This document shows positions 36,203-47,441 of a stretch of DNA of 64,000 bases, piece after piece. The notes below the pieces were generated by a model that saw only the letters and a program-made list of their open reading frames with translations, did not search any database and had not been told where the DNA came from. Numbering within the stretch: position 1 is the stretch's first letter; each line of letters opens with the position of its first letter. The stretch covers positions 16,863,489 to 16,927,488 of the forward strand of contig OX467090.1 in NCBI GenBank assembly GCA_950106755.1, written 5' to 3'. The stretch comes from Climacium dendroides. Taxonomy: Eukaryota > Streptophyta > Bryopsida > Hypnales > Climaciaceae. The position numbers and the translations under genes were made by a program.

Positions 36203-36222
36203 AAACCCTAAACCCTAAACCC
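36203..36222. promoter_or_regulatory. Interstitial telomere-like repeat (telo-box cluster)
   Basis: AAACCCTAAACCCTAAACCC is nearly three units of the plant telomere repeat; another box lies near 36,105. Such telo-boxes occur in promoters or leaders of growth and translation genes. No gene start is identified next to it, so its role is open. Confidence 0.55.
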
Positions 36223-36249
36223 TTTAACGCGAACCCGAAATCCTAATCA

Positions 36250-36660
36250 CATTCGAATTGGACATTACATGTAATTTTGGGACCTCAGTGGGTAAACAAG
36301 AACATCAAATTCATTTTATTGGTACAAATCAGAGCACCAAAGCTGTGACATATCTATTGTACGAAGCTCTAAAAATCAGGTCAGAAAAGCTTAGGCTCCT
36401 AGACACCCATCTAGAAAAGTGCCAATGTCGTGAATTTTTGCATATATAACAAGCTGGATGGTCCATTATTCACGACATTGGTACTTTTCAAGATGGACGT
36501 TTGAAACTTAAAACTACATCAGTCTTAGTTTTTCGAGCTTCAAGCAATAGTGTGTCACAATTTTCACGCTCTGAACCGCAGCAGTATAAAAAATTTGACC
36601 TTTTCCAACTATACACAGTGAAGAGCATTTGGATTGAAACGAAGCTTTGTCTCCTTAAGC
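36250..36660. repeat. Imperfect long foldback (hairpin) structure
   Basis: The best-paired part is 36,408-36,438 against 36,460-36,495 (GAAAAGTGCCAATGTCGTGAAT opposite its near reverse complement) with a loop of about 30 bases. Weaker complementarity extends outwards (GTGACA-ATTG-GAAGCTC at 36,350 against 36,555) to arms of roughly 140-200 bases. It has the shape of a decayed foldback MITE or of a MIRNA-like precursor. No transposon terminus was found. Confidence 0.6.
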
Positions 36661-37470
36661 TTAAGAAGGATGAGCTAGCTCTTAGAAACTGCAACAATGA
36701 AACTCAACAGTTCAAGATGTGGAAAGCCCTAATTCCAGAGCGTGAAATAAGTTTGAGTTGGTGAAACTTATTTCTATGCTTGTGCGTGCCTGCGGATTTC
36801 CACCTCTGTTGGCTCTTCAGCTTTCCAGAGTGAATTTCAATCGACAGTGACCCTTAGTAAGTAGTTACACTTCATCTTCCAACAGATTCAACTTCCAGCA
36901 GATTGATCCTGCTTCAACCAAAACTTAATCCTCGATTTAAGAATAAAGTAGGAAAATCTTGAAGAAATGAACGCTCTGAGAGAACTACCTGAGTTCTCTT
37001 TGATGATCTTAGATTCTAAGGTACCCTTTCACAGATCCTCTCCCATTTGCATGCCCTATCTACACCAGGCTAACACTGAAGCCCAAAAATCTTGGAAATG
37101 TGCTAAAGAGGGGACGCAATTTTATTGGGAGAGGTTTCATAATAGGTATGCGTACCTCATTATTATTTTCTAGTCTCCCATTGAGGTTCACTCACTCGAA
37201 GCCAGGGTTGCGTACATTTTGCTCTCACCAAAAAGAGAAATTAACAACCTCCTAATGGTCAACTTTGAAAAATCATAAACTGATTCCAGAAAGGTCCCCG
37301 AAATATGACAACTTAGCTTCCATTTGAGATTTTTTTAAGGAAATACAGACACGCAATTGCAAACAGCTGATAAATGATCACTAAAAGGCCCAATTGCTTT
37401 GTCCTCAAATGTCAAGTGACCCATTTTCTGACTGTGAAGGTGGGCACCTCAGCATATATACATGACAAAC

Positions 37471-37642
37471 CTCTGGCTTCGAGATTGCCCCAACGTCCTT
37501 CTCCATTGCGTAACAAATATACAGTGTCAATCACAGTCCGAATGGCTAGAGCAAACTGCATAAACCCTATAAGTATTGGATTCAAGGACGACAAGAAAGT
37601 CTCAGGATGTGAATTTGTAAAATACTTCAGCACTCCGCAAAC
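37471..37642 (-). CDS. Probable internal exon of an unrecognised membrane protein
   Basis: The minus strand shows a clean acceptor (GCATTGCAG) at 37,643 and a donor AGAG|GTTTGT at 37,471, enclosing 172 nt that read VCGVLKYFTN, a hydrophobic stretch around LNPILIGFMQFALA, then IRTVIDTVYLLRNGEGRWG. I do not recognise the family. It is on the same strand as, and 1.9 kb downstream of, the multi-pass protein exon at 39,497-40,403 and may belong to that gene; the intervening DNA is repeats, consistent with a long intron. Confidence 0.45.
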
Positions 37643-37982
37643 CTGCAATGCAGCATTAAAAGCCAATAATTTACCCCATCATTTATCCCATCAAGGTTTG
37701 AGAAGTATGTTTGAGATACCCTCAACCAATCAATCCACACATCAATGAGGTCATTCATCATCAAATTAATTAAATTCAATGGAAAATTTCAAGAGATTGC
37801 ATATCCCAAACCTCAAATCTAGCAAGATCTAAATTTTAAAAGCTCAGAGTGTCACATTGAAACCAACCATTTCGGACTACCATTTGTGGAAATATGGCTT
37901 GCTTAGACCAAGGATCACTTGCTTGACTACAATCACAAGGATCTCACAAGGATCTTTGTACGTGACGTGTTTTATGTTTACA

Positions 37983-38213
37983 CTGATGTCCAATCACTTC
38001 GTGCTGCTGTGGACATGCCAAAACCATGGTACATTGCATCAGATTTGTAGGCTCATGCAGGCTCAGCATTTGGACTGATGTCCAATGCTAAAAACATAGT
38101 ACATTGCATCAGATTTGCAGACTCAGCATTTGGACTGATGTCTAATTACTTCGAGCTGCTGTGGACATGCCAAAAACATGGTACATTGCATCAGATTTGT
38201 AGGCTCAGCATCG
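37983..38213. repeat. Three-copy tandem repeat, about 60-90 bp units
   Basis: Units start at about 37,983, 38,073 and 38,135. They share CTGATGTCCAAT and GTACATTGCATCAGATTTG and CTCAGCAT; the middle copy lacks the CACTTCGTGCTGCTGTGG part. Probably intronic or intergenic. Confidence 0.75.
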
Positions 38214-38759
38214 TGATGTTCCAAAAAACATCGGTCAACGGGTAACTTCAGGAGTTGACATGTGGTTGCCACCTAAGCGCAGAAAGTCAGAGTGTCATTT
38301 TTTTCATCCATTGCCTGTTTATGATGTGGCATCTGACGTGTAATTGACGTGGTGCTTACGAAATTGGTTGATGTGGCGTCTACGGATGCTGACGTGGCAT
38401 TTTGGGGGACCACTTGCTTAGTTTGCCTAGCCTTTTAGGATGTCTTCTGAGACATCGCTGTGGATGTCCAAGTGTCTTAAATGACGTCAGATGAAACAGT
38501 TGTATGCTGATTGAAATGTTCATCTGAGCGTGTGAAGTTTGCACATGCATGCTTCTTAAAGCATACCCTGTCATAGGAGATGTCTGCTTGCATAAGCCAG
38601 CACAAGTACATGCTAGGGTAGTAGATGGCTTCTTGCATTGTAGGATGTCAACGACGACGTTCACTTGTTTGATCTTCATAGAAGGAGATGCATTTATGAA
38701 CACACTTATTTCTTGGGACATCTCTTGAAACACATGTATGCATTGTATTGGACATTCTA
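38214..38759. other. Region with clustered GACGTGG motifs, CACTA-like debris
   Basis: ACGT-core words (GATGTGGCATCTGACGTG, TTGACGTGG, GCTGACGTGGC, AATGACGTCAG) cluster at 38,310-38,490. The same kind of words occurs in the right subterminal region of the CACTA element near 57,980-58,030. No CACTA terminus was found, so this is either a relic or a chance motif cluster. Confidence 0.4.
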
Positions 38760-39120
38760 ATATTGTCAATGTAAAAATATATTATACACAATATAAAATA
38801 TGCAATATATAATATATTATATGCAATACAACATATAAAATATGCCATACAAAATATAATATATATAATAAACCATACAAAATACACCATACAATATATA
38901 TATAACATGTCATATAAAAATACATACAAAATACAATATATATACACCATACATATAAAATATACCATACAAAAAATATACAACATGCCATACAAAATAC
39001 ACCATACAATATATATACAACATGACATATAAAATACATCATACAAAATATATACAACATGTCATACAAAATACATCATACAATATGCCATACACTATAT
39101 TTATCAAGTTTATTAAATGA
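38760..39120. repeat. AT-rich minisatellite (CATACAAAATATA type)
   Basis: Irregular tandem units of 15-35 bp built from ATACAAAATAxACCATACAATATATA and ACATGTCATA. Long minus-strand frames across it, such as those rich in Tyr, Ile, Cys and Met, are by-products of the repeat. Confidence 0.85.
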
Positions 39121-39496
39121 TTCAAAAATCTACTTATTAATTGATAAAAAGACAAGACTTTTATACTAGTGGGGTGTAGGAGCCATGACAAACAATATGG
39201 GATATACAATAAGAAATCGACCCCATGTGTCAAGACTACTATCCATTCAATGGTGTTTCAGAGCAGCAGCAGCTAACTCAGCATTCTGTACTGCATCGAC
39301 TGTTTTTCTTTAGGCCAGTCTCGAGGGAACACAAGTGGTGGTATTAATTGGACCCAAATATTTCAGAATTGACAATCCACAATTAGATTCTGTGAAAATT
39401 AGATTCTTTTACATGAATTAGAGCCCAAGAACTAATAAGCTCCAAATCTTAAAACACAATCAGTATCCTAAATAAGAATCAAAGAGTAGTACGTAC

Positions 39497-40403
39497 ATGC
39501 CAGAGTAACATATGCAGCGATCCATCCTGGCGTCTCTTCTTTGCAGCAGGGATATCCCATCGCCTGGTCACAGCCCTTGGATGGAACAATCTTGCCGTTA
39601 TTGAAGGCATACCAAATGAAGGTGAAGATGGGTCCATTCACCAAAACCATGGAACCCAGAAACAAAATTGGGTTCAGAATCAGAACGAAAAAATGTTCTG
39701 TGAGAACTTGCGTTGCTGCCTTAAAAACTTGAACCTGCATCGTTACGATGTTCTCAAAAGAGCCTCTACACCAACTCTTCCGGAGCCGGTAAACAAGCAA
39801 ACCTGACATAGCCAGAGGGAAGGCCATGAACAACATCTGCCCTACAAGCGGGAATGCCATGACCTTGCAAATGCCATCTTCACCGTAACACAGTGTGAGG
39901 CCATAAGCAAGTGGAAAGGGGGGCACCAGTAGCGCAGCCACCAAGAAAACTCCTCTCGTGTAACGATTCAGCAACAACATTCCGGAAGGTACGGTTGTAA
40001 AAACCAAAACACAGAAGCGTGTCAGACGCTTTTGATGGAGCAGCATTGGTTCATGAAGCTCCGACTCCTTAACATGCTCCTCAAATTGCACTAGGTCGCA
40101 TTGGTTTGTGTTGTGATTGAACTTGGAATGATGTAATTTTGAGTTGAGATTGAAGTCAGCATTCGTGAAGAGGAAAAGAGCAAATCCATATGTGGCGAAA
40201 ATGGTACCAAGGAAGAGGAACCTGAAGTTGGAGTCTCGGTATGGCCTTGGGCCTGCGTTGAAGGTGAAACTCCCTGATGGTGGAAATGATAGGATGGTTG
40301 TGTCGTCTTTCATCTGGATTGTGTTTCTGTGTGGCTCAAGTTTGGATGGTACCAGTGGCTGACCATCTTGCTGCTCTTGTTCGCACTCAAGCTTGCCCTC
40401 CAT
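39497..40403 (-). CDS. Multi-pass membrane protein, choline-transporter-like (CTL) candidate, first exon
   Basis: An open exon starts at the ATG at 40,403 and ends at the donor GCAT|GTACGT (39,497), encoding 302 residues. The N-terminus is polar and acidic; at about residue 50 it reads FNAGPRPYRDSNFRFLFLGT, similar in style to plant CTL/PNS1-type proteins just before their first helix. About six hydrophobic helices follow, including LTRFCVLVFTTVPSGMLL, GVFLVAALLVPPFPLAYGL, KVMAFPLVGQMLFMAFPLAM and LNPILFLGSMVLVNGP. The reading frame ends shortly after the last helix, so further exons should lie at lower coordinates, perhaps 37,471-37,642. An out-of-frame ATG lies just upstream. Membrane protein: sure; CTL family: tentative. 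Confidence 0.6.
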
Positions 40404-42730
40404 GTTTGCCACTGAGATGCCATTGGTGCCTTGAGAAGTTCAAGAATCGCGTCAGAAAACAATTTAGCAAAGTTGTATTAAGCATTTGTTGTGATTATCA
40501 AGTACAGGTATGCAACTAGAGTCTGTATCGCCTTCGTTACACAGCTTCAAAGTTGTCGAGGCTTTGCAGCTCATAATTTCACAGTGCAGCTGCAGATGTA
40601 TTTTATTTCATGTTAAGGACTATTGCTGAATTTTTGAGTAGCCGAAACAAACATTCTTCAGAAGAACCAACTCAATCCTCAATCATCTGGTACATAGTCT
40701 CCATAGAACGTAACTACACTGAGTGTCCCCTGAGCTGCACTCTACTTGGACTCGCTAAAATGACGATATCACCACAGACTTCTCTAAAGAACTCGTTCAA
40801 ACTGTCAAACTCTGAGCTCTATTTCCATTGTGAATTAAGTTTTAAATATGACAAGTACACTGCATGCTAGTGAATTTCATATTGGAATCCCAACAGGTTT
40901 TAAAAAATAAAAGCCTTCTTCACTCCAGAGCCAACAATTTCACACTAGGACTGAAAAGAGCAATACCTTGCAATATGCACAAGCTTGGATGCGTACGCCC
41001 CGCTCTCCGCTAGCACCCGACTTGTTTCCAGCTCAATTGTTCCACCCCCAAAACCAGTTGTACGTTAATTGTAGTTATCTCCTTCGTCTTAATTTTTCTA
41101 GCTGTTTCCTTAGAAAACACAAACATGCTCACCAGCGACAGCTACAATCAAACTATGATCAGGACTCGCAAGGCCAAACACTCTCCTCCAAGCCCTGTCG
41201 ACCTGATTGCAAGTCCACTTCTTCCAATTGCGTATCCTCCAAAACTAGATGTCTGTGTCTACGTACTCAGTCTGCCTTCTCTTAGGGGAAAATTTCTCCT
41301 GAAGCTACCTCGAAGCGTTGCGAAGAACAAAATTAAAAGAAGGAACTGATTGACACGAACTAACTTATCTACAAAGCATAGTACAATCATTCCTTTGTAC
41401 TCGGCTCCAATTCCAAGGGCGGAAACAAGAAATCAAACCTCCGAAATGCCAACAGCTGGACCCTATCGATCGATCGAGCTTCAATAATTTCCGTGTATTG
41501 TAAGACTTTTGTTTCCTGTCAGAATGCATGCTACGGCAAAGTGCATTTGCATTGACTCAGACCTCCGAAAGTCCAATCGAATACTGACTGCTCGTACCAG
41601 ACAGCACGTAGTGAACTTGGATGCACAGATTACCGCACCGCCTTGAATTGAAGGCCTTTCTGACATAGCTACTGCATGTAGTAGAAATACCGCCAATTGC
41701 AAACGGCAGGAGTCTTCATTCACATTGGTCTCAATAGACCAAAGTTACGTTACTGTTGTCTTCAGTACTTGGGTGCACAACTACAAACTCTTCTCACCTC
41801 AGTGGATAAATGTCACAAACTATATCTATCCTGGTTTTAATTTGTGGTTGGTGAATTTTGTGTTTCTCTACATTCCGCAACAAATTTGGGGTCTTCAAGC
41901 TCGAATTGCAAATTCAATTTTCCAAGTTTTTGTTTTATCATCTCGCAGTCGATAATAAGTTTTTGTGTTTCCCCAACTAAGGTGGAAAAAATGGCGCGAG
42001 TACTGGAGCACCTTGAACCCATGCTGGAATGCATGCTTGTACAAGACACTGTCAGTTGCCAACAAAATCGTTTGGTTCTGACATTGTGACTATGGCAATC
42101 CACAATGCTAAGTTAGATGCTAGGCTTTTGTTTTTGGCAAGAGTTCCAATCCCGGGGTGCACTTATCGGGTGGAGTTGCAATATAGGAGCGAACAAATGG
42201 TAGGATATCTTAAAATCATTTGGTCAAAAAATTATAAAAGAGTTTAGAGTAATATAGGGTATAGAAAATGGCGTTGGACGTTTTTAAAGTACTATAGGGT
42301 ATGGAATAATAGGCCCCATTAAAAAATGCAGTAGTACTAAAATAGCCCCCTTTATATTAAATTTTTTGGCCAAAAGTCTGAAATTGCTACTTTGTCGGCT
42401 ACTTTGAGAGTGGCATATTGGTTAGGATAAAAAAATTAAATTTGCTATTACTATGAGCAAAGTATTGTACTATAAGGAAATATACTTATTAGTTCATTTA
42501 CTTTTCTTGGATTCCTACAGTGACTTAACTATTCTTACAACTAAGTTATATACTATATTAATACAGCTCAGAATTTACTATCTGACTATTGTAAGTTAGT
42601 ACTCTTTCTCACAGCATACAGTGCTCACGTCTTGCTGGATTTAACTTAGTGTTAGTTGGATTGAAAGATTTTGGCAATCTGGTTTAGGGATATTATATGG
42701 TTTGAAAAACAAAATTCAAGCTGCTTCACT
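40404..42730. other. Upstream and intergenic region, no supported gene
   Basis: It includes the likely promoter of the membrane protein gene (40.4-41 kb). Short frames at 41.1-42.1 kb have no recognisable domain. Around 42,240-42,310 a short phrase (AGGGTAT with GTAATATAG) is duplicated. Confidence 0.5.
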
Positions 42731-43139
42731 TGAACCCGACCGTTGCGTGTGCATTGTTGTAAAGAGATGAGTTTGCTTTGGACGAGGTGTTTAGGGTTTT
42801 TGAATGGTCCGGTGGGGGCATTCCAAAACAACCCTCGTTACGGTTTGTTGCGGATCTGCGTTCTGCGTGTAAGGTTTACGGTTTGGTGAATTGATCTTTC
42901 TGTATAGCTTCAACTTTCATGAGAGCGTGATATGGTGCCTGGGATTAACATGCGGTGAGAACTTCTTGCCGCCTTTTGCTTTCAAGTAATGTGATTATTT
43001 GAATTGGGCAGCTGGATTTTGTATTGCGTGTGGTTGTTGTTGTCTTGCCAAATCTAGGATTTACCTTTCAGGGTTTAGGTTGTCTTTCTCTTGCGTTTTG
43101 GATCTAGATGTGGTTTAGGGTGTAACGATAGATTTTCTA

Positions 43140-43985
43140 TGTTCAAGGTATGGTTTGTTGGCATGGATGATGGCGCTCAATTTCAAATTTAGACTATACT
43201 TGGTAAAAGATGATGTTGGTCAGCCGGAGCTACTGAGTCCCTTTTTTTTCCACTCAAGCAACACTTATGCGGATTTGCGCACGTGCTTGGAGAACGGGGG
43301 ATGTGTAGAGTGGCCCTTCCTTTTCCGGGACTTTTGAAGATGAATGTCAAATACTGAAGAGGTTCAAGGCCATGAACCCTATAATCGAACGTGTTTATGT
43401 CATTCCTACGTTGGAGGGCAACGGTGGACTTCACAAGCGGTGTTGTTGGAAACCAGGCTGAAACAAAGAACAACGACACGTAGTAGCGGAGCCCCAAGTG
43501 CAAATTAGGGTTAGTGAAGCTGTCCAACCATGTGGTGCGGATGTCTTGTAAATTGGTGCTGCACAAACGTTGGAGGAAGTAGAAGCTAACGCAAAACAGA
43601 ATTTGATTCAAGTTCTTGAATTTCTTGAAGACGAAGAGACTTTGTTGCAATCGACACTCTTACCTATTGATGTGCTTGAGAATTACAAGTAGGATGCAAA
43701 GAAGCTGAGAAGGGAGTTAGAGTCATTGGATTTTGTAGATCACAAGTGGGACCTAAAAACTTACGACCACCATGGTGTGACTGTTGTGAAGATATTTTGT
43801 GGGGAGTATAAGAGAGAAATCAGGGTACGGGCCGTGATCACTCCCGGAGTGCTGTGCAAAACCTGTTTGCAAATTTCAAGAAGAGTCATTTACATTCAGC
43901 TCTTTATATCAAGCAGTGGTGCAGGAAGAGGTAGATCCTATAGATCGACCACCCGAAAAAGGAGGGCAAGTCCAGCAAACCTATA
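43140..43985 (+). pseudogene. Degenerate unrecognised gene with zinc-finger-like C-terminus
   Basis: Protein-like sequence is spread over shifting frames: RLYLVKDDVGQPELLSPFFF (from about 43,190), EDECQILKRFKAMNPIIERV (about 43,340), KKLRRELESLDFVDHKWDLK (about 43,695) with TYDHHGVTVVK, then in another frame RDHSRSAVQNLFANFKKSHL and HSALYIKQWCRKR ending at a stop near 43,929. At least two frameshifts and several stops separate them. The pattern Cys-Gly-Glu then His and Cys near the end suggests a lost zinc-binding module; one expected Cys now reads Tyr. I cannot name the family. It may continue into the importin-beta fragment only by position. Confidence 0.5.
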
Positions 43986-44100
43986 ATTTTGACACCAATA
44001 GATTACAGGCAACTCATGGAAAAAAGATTGGTAAGCCATTTTTGGTTTCATTGCTCCATGGCGTGGCATAGTTTTGTGTACATAATTTTGTAATCAGTTC

Positions 44101-45610
44101 AGGAGAACATTTTGAAGGGCGACTTGTGCTATCAAGAGGCTACTACCAGCTTTTGGATCCATTTTGGAGGGACCTTTGCTAGACAAGCTAACTACTCTTA
44201 TTCATGATGCTACTCCCATTCATGTTGCAATCAATGAAAGACGAGAACAACCATGTGAAGGATACTAAAGCGTGGACCCTACAAAAGATTTTTGAGTTCC
44301 TCAATGGACCTTTTCTCGAGGCTCTAGTTATCACTCAATCCAATTTGACCACAATTCTCACTATAAGAAAACCTTGTTTTAGGTGACATTCAAAAAAAAA
44401 ACCGACGTCAAAGGGAACGAATTTTAGGTGACGTTGAAAAAAACAACCTATATTTTTCATGTCAATAATGATGTCCAATGGAACATTAATGGAGATAATT
44501 GTTGACAGAAAAACATAGGTTGTTTTCTTCAATGTCACCTAAAATCCGTTCCCTTAGACATCGAAAATTTTGGTTTCTTCTAGTGTCTTGTTGTCATCCT
44601 AGAAGCCATCAAGGATACACCTAATGTTGTTGAGAAGGTTTGTGGAGCAATCTATTTTGTGGTACAGGGTTAAGAAGAAGGTGGTCAGTCATTGTCTCTT
44701 GTATCTTTGTTTTTCCAGAGCATTGTGCAAGCCTTATTGGCAACTACTAAGAGGAAGGATTATAAAGATTCTCAGCTGCGGACATTGGCATATGAGACTT
44801 TCAATGAAGTTGTAATAATTTCAATGGAGGACACTACCCTAATTGTTATGCAACTGGTACCCATGATCATGCAGAAATTCAACGTTACTTTAGATATGGC
44901 CATGCTTTCTTCCGATGACCAAGAGAAATAGAGTGAATTGCAAGCCCTCTTGTGTGGTGTTCTACAGGTGAGTTACATTTGTGGCTCTTCTGTAATGTGT
45001 CAACTATCTGTTATAAGGCCATTTTTTCACTCTCATTGTAAGCTTGCCTCCTATATTGTATATTTGACTTTGTGGTACATGTATCAAAGTTAAACTGGAT
45101 GAAACTATCACTGTGTTTGCTTGTAGAGTCTACCTTTGCCTCCATGGTTTCACTATTTGGTCCTTGCCTATAGAGCTACTAATTTAATTAGCAATTTTCG
45201 TCTTTGTGAGCATGAATATCGTGCATGCTAGCATGCAATCCCGATAGTCAATTGTAATTCTGTATACTTTTTGAACTACTTGCAGTTGCTATGTTTTGCT
45301 TATCGCTTGTTCATATACAGTCGAGCTCACACAGTCTTCCGAACTCTATATGCAGGTCATCATTTAAAAGTTAGATGCAGCAGAGGTGACAAAGTATGGT
45401 GTGGTACAGTATGCCGACAATATGATGGAATTGTTCTTTTGTGTCTTTGCTTGCCACAATGCCACTGTTCATGAGGAAGCTATGCTCTCAATCAGAGTGT
45501 TGGCATATGCAATAAGTGCAAGGTATGAACAATACATGAGCGAATTTTAGCAATATTTGGAAATGGGTCTCCAGAACTTTGAAGAGTATCAGATATTTAT
45601 ACGTTAATTA
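44101..45610 (+). pseudogene. Importin subunit beta-1 pseudogene (unprocessed fragment)
   Basis: Blocks match the HEAT-repeat middle of importin-beta in order: AFGSILEGPLLDKLTTLI (about 44,146), then after a frameshift LPFMLQSMKDENNHVKDTKA (about 44,210) and WTLQKIFEFLNGPFLEALV; then, past an inserted MITE, EAIKDTPNVVEKVCGAIYF (about 44,605); FFQSIVQALLATTKRKDYKD and LVPMIMQKFNVTLDMAMLSS (44,715-44,930) followed by a stop where Gln is expected; DAAEVTKYGVVQYADNMMEL (about 45,375) and QYLEMGLQNFEEYQ (about 45,555). Intron donors and acceptors remain (for example CAG|GTGAGT at 44,969), so it arose from genomic DNA, not from an mRNA. Importin-beta carries cargo through nuclear pores; this copy cannot. 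Confidence 0.88.
44359..44585. mobile_element. CACTA-type MITE inserted in the importin-beta pseudogene
   Basis: It starts CACTATAAGAAAACC and ends GGTTTCTTCTAGTG, with TCT flanking both sides (44356-44358, 44586-44588). The length is 227 bp. Inner inverted sequences (TTTTAGGTGAC with AAGGGAACG) extend the termini so that nearly the whole element folds back. Removing it and one TCT restores continuity of the importin-beta block, confirming the borders. It is non-autonomous. Confidence 0.93.
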
Positions 45611-46953
45611 TTTTACAAACCAATTGCCTTTGAATACATTTCGTTTTAGCATAGGTGGTGTTAATTTCCATAACCTATAACATCAAGAAACAGGGCTCAC
45701 CTTATTTTGACCCTTTATTTATGTTACTGTGACGATAAGTGAAGTTGTTGTTTTCTTTCCTTCCTCAGGATTTCCTACCATTGTGTTGTTTCCTTTCCTT
45801 CTTCAGGATGTTATGCAACTGGTAATGAAAAAATTCACAGGACTAGATCTTGTGAAGGCACAATGTATGCATGTGTGGCCATGTATGCTTGTGAAGTTGT
45901 GAACCCATTTCTTTCTTGGACATTTCCATTGATGCAAGTGTATTTGTTGCAATGCAGGCACAGGGGATTTTGAACAAAGGCTATAGTAGTGCATGTTAGC
46001 CTTTAGACCCTAAACCTCAGTTTTGTTCATGGATACATGATATGTACATTTTGGTCCCACTCATTGTGTTTGTAAACACAATGAAAACATTATATTTCTT
46101 AGTACATCATTGTGCACAAAAACTTTGTTCAATGTAGGCCAAAAACTATAGTAGAAGTTTTTTTCAATCTAATTTACCATATCATTTATTCATAGAAAAT
46201 TGAAATTATAAGTAATGCATATTAACCCTAAGTAGAAAATTACATGATTATAGCATGTCAAAAAAAAATTAATACCCCCCTATAAAATAGTGGTTGGTTG
46301 TTCCTATATCCTTATTTTTTTCGGCACTGCCCCCCCGAGGTTCCAATGGAAAACTTAATTTTTAGGTATTGATTGAACCTGAATTGCTTAAGCAATTTGA
46401 TTTGGTTCTTTCCCATCATTGCAATATCATCTTCACTTTTTGCAACATGCAATTTTATGTATCCAAAACCTCAATGGAGCCTATTTGAAGATAATAAAGT
46501 AGAAATGAGTCTTTGTATGAGTAGAGGCATGTTTTTTTCCATTGGGGGTTGTTTTAGCATTATGATGCCTTTCTTCTAGCCCCTTGCGGTTGAGCATGGT
46601 TGGCCAAGGTTCTAAACACTCAACATTGAGGTTATGTTCAATAATATGAAAGTAGAGGTTGATTATGAGAAATAATAATCATGGTCACTATTGTGGCTCA
46701 ACATGTTATTTTTCAAAAGAGCATAGATTTCTATCAAAGATTGCAAGATAACTCCTTGTTCATGCAAGTTGTGGAGTGCTAGAAAATTGCATTGGCTAGG
46801 GTAGAAATTGCTACAAGATGTGATCCCACCCCTACTGACTATCTAGGCGGTTGTTTTGGTGATCTCGTCACAAGGGTTGCTGCCTCCTTCTATGTGGTAG
46901 CATGTGAGAGGTCCACTTGCACAATATTTCCTACTAGGATCACAATGTATTGC
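45611..46953. other. Pseudogene-flanking DNA, no supported gene
   Basis: Mostly AT-rich. A segment at about 45,800-45,990 could be further importin-beta decay, but the match is too weak to claim. Frames at 46,792-46,960 are short and undefined. Confidence 0.45.
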
Positions 46954-46961
46954 TTGGAGAT

Positions 46962-47298
46962 CAGGGTTGTCATAACGGGCGAACCGGACCAGACAGATGG
47001 ACGAACTGGACGGATGGACGGTCTGGACGGCTTTAATTTTGAGAGTTTTGCACCTTGATGATCCCATCCGCGCCCTGACGATCCCGTCCACACCTTGACG
47101 ATCCCATCTGCGCCCTGACCGCGCCTTGACGATCCCATCCGCGCCATGCCGTCCGTGCCCTGACGATCCTGTCCATGCCTTGACGATCCTGTCCACACCC
47201 CTGAAGACCCCGTCCGCGCCCCGACTACAGCGTCCACGCCCTGTCGGGCGAATCGGACGGACGGGCGAACCGGACGTCCGCCCACTATGAAAACCCTG
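46962..47298. mobile_element. hAT-type MITE carrying a minisatellite
   Basis: Termini CAGGGTTGTCATAACGGGCG and, inverted, CAGGGTTTTCATAGTGGGCG. An 8-bp duplication TTGGAGAT flanks it exactly (46,954-46,961 and 47,299-47,306), diagnostic of hAT. Subterminal GGACGGACGG-type words occur at both ends. The core (about 47,048-47,235) is a G+C-rich tandem repeat of roughly 20-22 bp of the form CCTTGACGATCCCGTCCGCG. The long minus-strand Arg/Gly-rich frame across it is a repeat artefact. Confidence 0.95.
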
Positions 47299-47367
47299 TT
47301 GGAGATACTACCTTGTGAAGACTAGACAAGCCATTTTGCCTTTTCTACTACTTTGCAACATTGTCAC

Positions 47368-47441
47368 TTCTTGTTCTATACTCTTTATGTCATCTTGCTC
47401 TATACTCTTTATGTCATCTTGCTCTATACTCTTTATGTCAA
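47368..47441. repeat. 25-bp tandem repeat, three copies
   Basis: TCTATACTCTTTATGTCA recurs three times at 25-bp spacing with TCTTGC between copies. Confidence 0.9.

Noticed and set aside
36203..36222. Telomere repeat as a chromosome end
   Set aside because: Only about three units within gene-containing sequence; better seen as a telo-box.
38648..39069. Minus-strand Tyr/Ile/Cys-rich frames
   Set aside because: Product of the AT-rich CATACAAAATATA tandem repeat.
43189..43650. 153-codon minus-strand frame
   Set aside because: Shadow of the degenerate plus-strand gene, whose blocks look protein-like; the minus frame does not.
46890..47285. Minus-strand Gly/Arg-rich frame of 131 codons
   Set aside because: Entirely explained by the minisatellite inside the hAT MITE.
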